In this document: in pieces, positions 9,284 through 17,000 of the stretch | How the letters are laid out: each line of letters starts with the position of its first letter | Position numbering within the stretch: the stretch's first letter is position 1 | NCBI GenBank assembly: GCA_016721015.1 | Contig: JADKJL010000002.1 | Location: 1-34,911, forward strand | Source of the DNA: Lysobacterales bacterium | GTDB taxonomy: Bacteria > Pseudomonadota > Gammaproteobacteria > Xanthomonadales > Rhodanobacteraceae | Reading direction: 5' to 3' | DNA: 34,911 bases | Notes under the pieces: model-generated | What the model was told of the DNA's origin: nothing | Databases searched by the model: none | The model's input: the letters and a program-made list of their open reading frames with translations, nothing else | Position numbers and translations under genes: made by a program

Positions 9284-9640
9284 ATGAAAAGCGCAATGAC
9301 CGCATCCGTTTTGTTCAGCACGATCCTCGCCGGTTCGGCCGCCTGCGCGAACCATCCCCCAGCGAATCCCGCCTGGCTCGATCGCATGGTCGCAAAGTTC
9401 GCGGCGGCCCCGGTTGCCAATCCTCCACATCGCATCCTGCGCTATCGCTATCGAGGGCAGAACGTCTATTACGTTCCACCAAGTTGCTGCGATCAGCCAA
9501 GTTCCCTGTACGACGAAGACGGGGAACTCCTGTGCGCACCCGATGGTGGCATGACCGGACGCGGCGATGGGCGCTGCGCTGATTTCCATCGATTGAAGTC
9601 CGACGAATCGGTGCTGTGGAGCGATGCGCGCAGCCGCTGA
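9284..9640 (+). CDS. Small exported Cys-rich protein, DUF6970-like
   Basis: This has 118 residues. ATG at 9284 follows a strong ribosome site GGAGGA at 9275–9280. The leader MKSAMTASVLFSTILAGSAA precedes Cys; cleavage could be by signal peptidase I, or by signal peptidase II if the weak lipobox SAAC is used. The core has YRYRGQNVYYVPPSCCDQ, then SSLYDEDGELLCAPDGG, then MTGRGDGRCADF. This pattern of paired Cys, a single Cys and GDGRC recalls the uncharacterised DUF6970 domain. No function is known to me. It stands alone between a terminator and aceF. Confidence 0.72.
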   Translation: MKSAMTASVLFSTILAGSAACANHPPANPAWLDRMVAKFAAAPVANPPHRILRYRYRGQNVYYVPPSCCDQPSSLYDEDGELLCAPDGGMTGRGDGRCADFHRLKSDESVLWSDARSR

Positions 9641-9747
9641 GCAAAGGGTCAGCGAGCGCCGGGGCGTGCCGGGCGGTTGGCGGAATCGCCGATAGAGGCG
9701 AGAATGCCCGTTCGAGATCCGCATCATTTTCAGCCCGGAGCAGTTTG

Positions 9748-11148
9748 ATGGCCAGCCATGAAGTGAAAGTCCCCGACATCGGCAACTACACCGGCATCCC
9801 GGTCATCGAAGTGCTGGTCAAACCGGGCGACACGGTGCGCAAGGATCAAGGCCTGGTCACGCTGGAGTCGGACAAGGCGACGATGGAAGTGCCTTCGTCG
9901 GTGGCCGGCGTGGTCAAGGAGGTCAAGGTCAAGCTGGGCGATGAGATTGGTGAAGGCACGGTGGTCGCGATCATCGACGCCGAAGAAGCCGCGGAATCGC
10001 CCAGGAAGACCAAGAACCCGGACAAGTCGGCTGCGGAGCCGGCCAAGGCGGAGTCGACTCCGCCACCCGCAAAACAACAAGACGCACCTGTAAAAGCGAC
10101 GATCGACACCAGCAAGCCGATGCGCTTGACCGAGCTCGAAACCGCCGCGCTTGCGCCGGACATCGATCCGGAGGTGGCCGGCCCGCAATCACCGCCGATT
10201 GCCTTCGGCGCCGATACGGTCATGCCGGACAAGGTGCCGTACGCGAGTCCTGCGGTACGCCTGTTCGCCCGCGAACTTGGCGTCGACCTGTTCAAGGTCA
10301 GCGGCAGCGAACGCAAGGGTCGCATCTCGCGCGAGGATGTGCAGAACTTCGTCAAGCAGGCGCTGGCCGGGGCTGGCGCGGCGCGCGCAGGTTCGGGTGG
10401 CGTTGGCGGGCTCGATCTGCTGCCATGGCCGCAGATCGATTTTGCCAAGTTTGGCGAGGTCGAGTCGAAGCCGCGCTCGAAGATCAAGAAGATTTCTGGA
10501 GCCAACCTCGCCCGCAACTGGGTCATGATCCCGCACGTCACCCAGTTCGATGATGCCGACATCAGCGAGCTCGAAGCCCTGCGCGTCAATCTCAACAAGG
10601 AGAACGAGAAGGCCGGCATCAAGCTGACCATGCTCGCCTTCCTGATCAAGGCGGTGGTCGCCGCCCTGAAGAAATTCCCCGATTTCAATGCCTCGCTGGA
10701 TGCCAGCGGCGAGAACCTGATCCTGAAGAAATATTTCCATATCGGCTTCGCCGCCGACACGCCGAATGGACTGGTCGTGCCGGTCATCCGCGACGCCGAC
10801 AAGAAGGGCGTCATCGAACTCGCCCAGGAATCCGGCGACCTCGCGAAGAAGGCGCGTGATGGCAAGCTCGGCCCGGCCGACATGTCCGGCGGGTGTTTCT
10901 CAATCTCCAGCCTCGGTGGCATCGGCGGCACGGCATTCACGCCGATCGTCAATGCACCGGAAGTGGCCATCCTCGGTGTGTCGAAATCATCGATGCAGCC
11001 GGTCTGGAATGGCGAGAAGTTCAAGCCGCGCCTGATCCTGCCGCTCAGCCTGAGCTACGACCACCGCGTCATCGACGGGGCCTCGGCCGCGCGCTTCACC
11101 GCCTATCTCGGCCAGGTGCTGGCCGACATGCGCCGCGTGCTGCTTTGA
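9748..11148 (+). CDS. aceF: Pyruvate dehydrogenase E2, dihydrolipoyllysine acetyltransferase
   Basis: AceF is the core of the pyruvate dehydrogenase complex and passes acetyl groups from lipoamide to CoA. The 466-residue protein has one lipoyl domain (residues 3–76) with the lipoylated lysine at about 43 in ESDKATMEVP, and a Pro/Ala/Lys-rich linker. The peripheral-subunit-binding domain (about 161–205) has SPAVRLFARELGVDL and RKGRISREDVQNFV. The catalytic domain runs from about 250 to the end, with DHRVIDGASAARF holding the catalytic His (about 438). ATG at 9748 has GGAG seven bases before it and gives the standard N-terminus MASHEVKVPDIG. The frame is intact. lpdA follows after 15 bases, so they form an operon. 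aceE is not next to them. Confidence 0.95.
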   Translation: MASHEVKVPDIGNYTGIPVIEVLVKPGDTVRKDQGLVTLESDKATMEVPSSVAGVVKEVKVKLGDEIGEGTVVAIIDAEEAAESPRKTKNPDKSAAEPAKAESTPPPAKQQDAPVKATIDTSKPMRLTELETAALAPDIDPEVAGPQSPPIAFGADTVMPDKVPYASPAVRLFARELGVDLFKVSGSERKGRISREDVQNFVKQALAGAGAARAGSGGVGGLDLLPWPQIDFAKFGEVESKPRSKIKKISGANLARNWVMIPHVTQFDDADISELEALRVNLNKENEKAGIKLTMLAFLIKAVVAALKKFPDFNASLDASGENLILKKYFHIGFAADTPNGLVVPVIRDADKKGVIELAQESGDLAKKARDGKLGPADMSGGCFSISSLGGIGGTAFTPIVNAPEVAILGVSKSSMQPVWNGEKFKPRLILPLSLSYDHRVIDGASAARFTAYLGQVLADMRRVLL

Positions 11149-11163
11149 ACCGGAGAAACTGAG

Positions 11164-13026
11164 ATGGCAAATTCGATCGAGATCAAGGTTCCGGACATTG
11201 GCGGCAGCGGTGATATTCCGGTCATTGAAGTGCTGGTGAAAGCGGGCGACACGGTGCGCAAGAACCAGGGCATCGTCACCCTCGAATCGGACAAGGCGAC
11301 GATGGAAGTGCCCTCGCCGGATGACGGTGTAATCAAGGAATTGAAGGTCAAGCTCGGCGACACCGCGAGTGAAGGCACGGTGGTGGCGATTCTTGAAACC
11401 GCCGGCGCTTCGGCTGCGACAGACAAGGCTGCCAAGCCCGAAGCGGCAGCGCCGAAAGCCGCACCTTCCGGCAAGTCCGAACCCTCGGCAACTGTTCCCG
11501 GCGTTGCTCTAGCTCCTCCATTCATGGAGTCGACACCCACCCCTGCGGGGCACCCTCTCCCCGGGGGAGAGGGGAAAGCTGCGCCGAAAGCGGCGGCAGC
11601 GAGCGGGCGCAAGGCCGATATCGAGTGCCAGGTGGTCGTGCTCGGTTCCGGCCCCGGTGGTTACACGGCGGCATTCCGCGCCGCTGATCTCGGTCAGCAC
11701 ACCGTGTTGATCGAACGTTACCCGAGCTTGGGCGGTGTCTGCCTCAATGTCGGCTGCATTCCGTCAAAGGCGCTGCTGCATGCCGGGCGCGTGATCGGGG
11801 AAGCCGCGCACGCCGAGGACATCGGCATCAGCTTCGGCAAGCCGAAGATCGATCTCGACAAGCTGCGTGCGAGCAAGGACAAGGTGGTCAAGCAATTGAC
11901 CGGCGGCCTGGCCAGCATGGCCAAGCAGCGCAAGGTCACCACGCTCCAGGGCACCGGCAAGTTCATCTCGGCCAATGAAATCGAAGTGGAAGGCACGGAT
12001 GGCACGAAGCTCGTCCGCTTCGACAAGGCCATCATCGCTGCCGGTTCGCAGGCTGTGAAATTACCGGGCTTCCCGTGGGACGACAAACGCATGATGGATT
12101 CGACCGACGCGCTCGATCTGGCCGACATTCCGAAGAAACTGCTGGTCGTCGGCGGCGGCATCATCGGTCTCGAAATGGCCTGCGTGTATGACGCGCTCGG
12201 CAGCGAAGTGACCGTGGTCGAGCTGCTTGACCAGCTCATGCCCGGCGCGGACCCCGATCTCGTGCGTCCGCTGCAGCAGCGCCTGTCCAAGCGCTATGCC
12301 GGCATCCATTTGAAGGTGAAGGTGGCGAAAATCGAAACGGGCAAGAAGGGCCTCACGGCCACTTTCGAAGGCGACAAGGCGCCCGAACCGCAAACCTACG
12401 ATCGCGTCCTCGTCGCCGTCGGTCGCTCGGCCAACGGCGGCAAGATCAATGCCGAGGCGGCCGGCGTCAATGTCACCGATCGCGGCTTCATTCCGGTCGA
12501 CAAGCAGATGCGCACCAATGTGCCGCATATCTTCGCCATCGGCGATCTGGTCGGCCAGCCGATGCTGGCGCACAAAGCCACCCATGAAGGCAAGGTTGCC
12601 GCCGAAGTCGCTGCCGGTCAGAAGAGCGAATTCGTCGCTCGCGTGATTCCGTCAGTGGCCTACACCGATCCCGAAATCGCCTGGGTCGGCCTGACCGAGA
12701 CCGAGGCGAAGAAGGCCGGCATCGCCTACGGCGTCGGCAAGTTTCCGCATGCCGCATCCGGGCGTGCGATTGGCATCGGTCGCACCGAAGGATTCACCAA
12801 GCTGTTGTTCGATGAAGCCAGTCACCGCGTCATCGGCGCCGGCATCGTCGCGCCCAACGCCGGCGACCTGATCGCCGAAGTCGGCCTCGCCATCGAAATG
12901 GGCTGCGAAGCCGCCGACATCGGCCTGACCATCCATCCGCATCCGACCCTGAGCGAATCGGTCGGCATGGCCGCTGAGGTTTACGAAGGCACGATTACGG
13001 ATTTGTATATTCCGAAGAAGAAATAG
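11164..13026 (+). CDS. lpdA: Dihydrolipoyl dehydrogenase (E3) with N-terminal lipoyl domain
   Basis: Lpd reoxidises dihydrolipoamide on E2 using FAD and NAD+. The 620-residue protein carries its own lipoyl domain (residues 4–77, Lys about 44 in ESDKATMEVP), so it is longer than the usual 470-residue enzyme. Such fusions are known in Neisseria and xanthomonads. After an Ala/Pro linker come the FAD site VVLGSGPGGYTAAFRAAD (about 157), the redox disulfide GGVCLNVGCIPSK (about 193–198), the NAD site LLVVGGGIIGLEMA, and the C-terminal His-Glu in HPHPTLSE. The linker contains an in-frame palindromic DNA repeat (11541–11574), absent from the E2 linker. The lipoyl domain closely resembles that of aceF, suggesting duplication. 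GGAGAAACTGAG precedes the ATG. Confidence 0.95.
   Translation: MANSIEIKVPDIGGSGDIPVIEVLVKAGDTVRKNQGIVTLESDKATMEVPSPDDGVIKELKVKLGDTASEGTVVAILETAGASAATDKAAKPEAAAPKAAPSGKSEPSATVPGVALAPPFMESTPTPAGHPLPGGEGKAAPKAAAASGRKADIECQVVVLGSGPGGYTAAFRAADLGQHTVLIERYPSLGGVCLNVGCIPSKALLHAGRVIGEAAHAEDIGISFGKPKIDLDKLRASKDKVVKQLTGGLASMAKQRKVTTLQGTGKFISANEIEVEGTDGTKLVRFDKAIIAAGSQAVKLPGFPWDDKRMMDSTDALDLADIPKKLLVVGGGIIGLEMACVYDALGSEVTVVELLDQLMPGADPDLVRPLQQRLSKRYAGIHLKVKVAKIETGKKGLTATFEGDKAPEPQTYDRVLVAVGRSANGGKINAEAAGVNVTDRGFIPVDKQMRTNVPHIFAIGDLVGQPMLAHKATHEGKVAAEVAAGQKSEFVARVIPSVAYTDPEIAWVGLTETEAKKAGIAYGVGKFPHAASGRAIGIGRTEGFTKLLFDEASHRVIGAGIVAPNAGDLIAEVGLAIEMGCEAADIGLTIHPHPTLSESVGMAAEVYEGTITDLYIPKKK
11541..11574. repeat. 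Palindromic repeat inserted in frame in the lpdA linker
   Basis: CCCTGCGGGG is followed by CCCTCTCCCC and then GGGGGAGAGGGG, a near-perfect palindrome. It is read as PAGHPLPGGEG inside the Ala/Lys/Pro linker of Lpd. DNA of this type (CCCTCTCCCC…GGGGAGAGGG) is a widespread intergenic repeat in proteobacteria, so the linker seems to have absorbed one. Confidence 0.6.
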
Positions 13027-13149
13027 CAGCGGCGATCTCCCCGTTACAAGCAGTCCTGGAATCGCCTGCCGCAGCCGGCAGAAAGGCGGGGCTACAGAAC
13101 AGGCGCCAACCGAACTCGCAATGGATTGCCGGTTGCCTTGAACCACGAT

Positions 13150-13884
13150 CTACGGGCGGTGCAAGCGCTGGGTCGCGTTGCCGGCGACCGGTAGCGTAGC
13201 GACCTTGGCACGATCTCGTAGCGAATCCGCATGCCAGTTCAACCAGTTCAGCAACGGTGTCCAATCGGCGCGGTGGGCGAGGATCGCCTTGCTGTCGAGG
13301 TCGAAGACGCTTTGCCCGTGCTCGGCGAGTCCGACATAGGTCTGCGAATCACGGATGCGGATCATCGCCGCCGAAGTCACCCGGCCGAGGGTCGCATCAA
13401 GCTGTCTCAGCGAAAGTGTGCGTTCGCGCACGCGGTTGGCGATCATGGCCAGGCGCATGCGTCCCGAACGCACTTCGTCGCGCTTGCGCACCATGTCGAT
13501 GAAGCCGAGGGTGGCGCGCAGATCAATCGACGAAGGCACGATCGGAACGATCAACGCATCGGCATGGCGGGCGAACTGATCGAACTCGTGACCGCGCAGA
13601 CCAGCCGGGGTATCGATCAGCAAGATTTCGGTGGGCGCTGGAATGCGCAGCATCCAGCCCGGGGTCAATCCACGCGCCGGATCATTGCCGGCGACGGCGG
13701 TGACCGCAGCCAGATGCGCGGGTCGTTGCTGGCACCAGGCCAGTGACGAGCCCTGCGGATCGCAGTCAAACAAGGTCGTCTGCTTGCCCGCATTGGCAAA
13801 GTAGGCAGCGAGGTTTGTGGTCAGCGTGGTCTTGCCACATCCACCCTTGCTGTTGGCGATCAGGATCCTGAACATTGCGCTCAT
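13150..13884 (-). CDS. Orphan ParA/MinD-family ATPase
   Basis: This is a deviant Walker-A ATPase of the ParA type, of the kind that positions DNA or cell components. The deviant Walker A is SKGGCGKTT (about residues 12–20), followed by FDCDPQGSS and the Walker B-like ILLIDTPAGLRG. Downstream, LIVPIVPSSIDLRATLGFID and IANRVRERTLSLRQLD are typical of the family. The length is 244 residues if ATG 13884 is used; ATG 13875 (MFRILIANSK) is equally likely and neither has a good ribosome site. No parB or partner gene is adjacent, and it is convergent with lpdA, so its cargo cannot be read from context. It is probably chromosomal rather than a plasmid partition gene. The frame is intact. Confidence 0.85.
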   Translation of the reverse strand: MSAMFRILIANSKGGCGKTTLTTNLAAYFANAGKQTTLFDCDPQGSSLAWCQQRPAHLAAVTAVAGNDPARGLTPGWMLRIPAPTEILLIDTPAGLRGHEFDQFARHADALIVPIVPSSIDLRATLGFIDMVRKRDEVRSGRMRLAMIANRVRERTLSLRQLDATLGRVTSAAMIRIRDSQTYVGLAEHGQSVFDLDSKAILAHRADWTPLLNWLNWHADSLRDRAKVATLPVAGNATQRLHRP

Positions 13885-14027
13885 GAATTGCCGACTCAAC
13901 CTGCCCTCGTAGATGCCACCATACGCCAATCGACGACGAATCCGGAACTCCTCCGCAACGATGCGTGCTCAATCAATACTCCGTGCCTGCATCAGTCGAC
14001 TGCGGCCTCTGCGATCACCCGCAACTG

Positions 14028-14055
14028 ACGGCGGCCGGGTCACCCCGGCCGCCGT
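14028..14055 (-). terminator. Strong hairpin after the giant toroid/beta-helix gene
   Basis: ACGGCGGCCGGG (14028–14039) and CCCGGCCGCCGT (14044–14055) form a perfect 12-bp stem with a 4-base loop, five bases past the stop. No T-run follows on the minus strand, so termination efficiency is uncertain. Confidence 0.65.
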
Positions 14056-14059
14056 GGTT

Positions 14060-17000
14060 TCACTGTTGTACGTGGATCGTTGTGGAGATCTGCGCGCTCG
14101 TGCTGTCGATGGCGAGTTGCAGGTCCGCAGTCGCACCGACCAGCAACACCGACTGATCGGCCAGGCCGACCACCAGCTGGCGGGTGCCGGCATTGATCGT
14201 CGTCCATTCACTGACCGCATTTGATCCGAGCAAGCGAACGAGCAGCTGCCCGCTCGTGCGCAGGGTCTGGATGCGGATCACCTTGCCGGTGTCGCCCTGC
14301 ACGCGGGCCAGTTCGGTGATGCGGCCATCCGCGTTCCATGCCGTGCCCAGATCGAGCATCTGCAGGTTGTCCGCCGTCAGCGGATTGACCTGATCGGGGC
14401 TGCTGATCGCATCGACATCCTCGGCCCCGTCACCGCCGACCTCGAAACCATCGCGCAACAGCACCGCCTGGGTGTTGTCAGTGGCGCTGTCGTTGGTGGG
14501 CTGGATGTCACCTGCGGCACTGACCGTGGCCGTCGTGCTGATCACGTCGGTCGGCAGACTCGCATCGTCCTTGACCCAGGCATTGAACAGGTAGACCACG
14601 CCACCGCCGGCCGGGATGTTGACCGCCGTGTCGCTGAGGTTGCCGGTTCCGCTCGGGGTACAGCTCGCGCCCGGGCTGACCTGGACACACTGCCAGCTCG
14701 GTGTCGCATTGAGCAGGGTCACCGGCAGGTTGCTGGTGACGGTGGCGCCGGTCATGTTCATGTTGCCGGGGTTGTTGACCACGATCGTGTAGGCCAGCAG
14801 CTTGCCGAACTGCACGAACTGGCGGTTGTCGGTGATGCTGATGCCAAGGTCCGGCGCATCGGCTTCGACGATGTGCAGCACATTGCTGGCCTGCGGGCCG
14901 GTGTAGTTCGGATCGGTGATCGTGGCGACCACCGCGTAGTCGCCGATGGCACTCGGCGCGGTCGGGTTGCCGTTGTAGGTCACGCTGAAGCTGACACCAG
15001 GCGGTGTCGAGGTGACCGTGGCCGGCTTCGGTGATCCGTCAAAGGTCTGGGTCAGGTTGCTCAGAGCGAGCGTGGCACTGGCCGGGGTGATGCTGGCTGT
15101 GTTGGTGCCACTGGCGGCGTAGGTGGTGCCGTTGCAGCTGGCCGTGACCGCGTAGTTGCCAACGTTCGGGCCGACCGCCGGGGTCACCGTGCAGGTCGTT
15201 GCCGGTTCCTCGGTGATGTGCGCGGTGGCGAGGTGGGTATTGCCATCGTAGACAAAGCTCAAACTATCCCAGCTGACCGTGCCGAGGATCGGATCATTGG
15301 TCAGGGCGAAGCTCGCATCCGGGCTCAGGCTGCCGCTGCTCGCGGTCACCGCATAGCTGCCGGCCAGGTTGTTGGACGTGGCACTGATCGAGACAACACC
15401 GTTGAAGTTGGTCAAACCGCTCACTGGGCCAAGCGTTGCCGTGGCGCCACTGGCCGGTGCGGCGAAGCTCACGCTCTCGCCCATCACCGCGCCGCCCAAC
15501 GCATCGATCACGCGTGCATCGAGCGTCGATGCAAAGGCCGTGTTGACCAGCGTGCTCTGCGGCGTGCCCGCATAGGCGAGGATTGCGGTGGCGGCGTTGA
15601 CGCCGCAGGCGGCTTGGCCGATTGGCGTCGCCGGCAGTGCATCAGCGACGAAGACGTTGCTGCCCGTCACCAATGCCGGGGTACCGCCGTACCAGTTCGA
15701 GCCGACCACCAATGGCTGGGTCTGTCCGTTGTTGATGTCGGCGGTGGCGCCGCCGAGAACCGCATTGTCGAAGATACGAATGGCGGTGTTCGGAACATTG
15801 CCAAAGATGTTCGAAGTCGAGATGCCTCGCGTGACCGCATCGATGCTGTTGCACAGCACATCGAGGTTGCTGACCTTGTCCGAGAAATACAAGCCGGTCA
15901 GCACATCGGTAACGGTATTGCCGCGGAGTTGCATGCCGTCGACATTGGTCGCGAGAAAGGCGTCATAGGTGCCCAGCGCCAGTGAATCACTGATCACGTT
16001 GCCGGTGATGGTCGTATTCAATACCGAGCCGTTGCCGCCATTGATCTGGATCGCATAGGTTCGCGCGCTGTCGATGTGGTTGTTGCTGACGACCGCGTTG
16101 CGAGTGCCCTTGTAGAGCTGGATCGCCGAGCCGTTGACGCCGGAACCATTGATATTGGCGAACAGGTTTCCGGTGATCGTCAGGCCGCTTGCCGGCGTTC
16201 CTTCACCCGGCTCGAAGCGGATGCCGACGCCATCGGCGATGTCGACGATGCGATTATTGATGAACTGCATGTTGTCACGGCTTGCACCACCGGGGCCCAC
16301 GGCGACACCATTGGCGACTGTGAGCGTGAAGCCATCGACCGCGGCATTGCTGGCGGCCAGCGTGAATGCCGAACCGGAGACCGGCGCAATCACCGTTTCG
16401 CCGCTACCGCCACGCAAAGGATCGAAGCCGGTGGTGCCGGCAAAGGCGCCCTTCACGCTGACCGATTTGTTGACGTTGACGCTCTCGTTGAAAGATCCCG
16501 CCTCGACACTGACCGTTCCGCCCACCTGCACATAGCCGATGGCCGGATTGATTGCCGCATTGGATACATTGTAGGGCGCTGCCGCCGGACGGTAGTAGTA
16601 GCCACGCGCCGAGCGCACGAACACGCTCGCGACATCATTCTGGCTGTCAACAAATCCAGCCGCCGGCGCGCTGCCGGACAAGGCCAGCACGTGCGCGACG
16701 CTTGTGTAGGTGTTGCCATCACCAATGCTGAGCTTGGCCGATCCGGCCTGTTCGGTCGTATCTTCGACATAGAACGCCGCGATGCCGATATCGGAAAAGG
16801 CAATATTGCGCACGACAAAATCGTTGACCGGCCCGGTGTAGCGAGTGGCGTCGGTGGCGAGGACGCCGACTCCGATGTTGCTCGCGCTGCCACCATTTAT
16901 CACGGTCGATGCACTGGCCGTGCTGGTGATGTTGTTGAGCAGGTAGCCAACGCTTGGGCGACTGCCGGCAACGGCCAGGCCGTCAACCGTATTTCCGTTG

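Noticed and set aside
13027..13149. Short CTGCCG/CGGCAG pairing after lpdA
   Set aside because: The stem is about six bases with no T-run, too weak to call a terminator.
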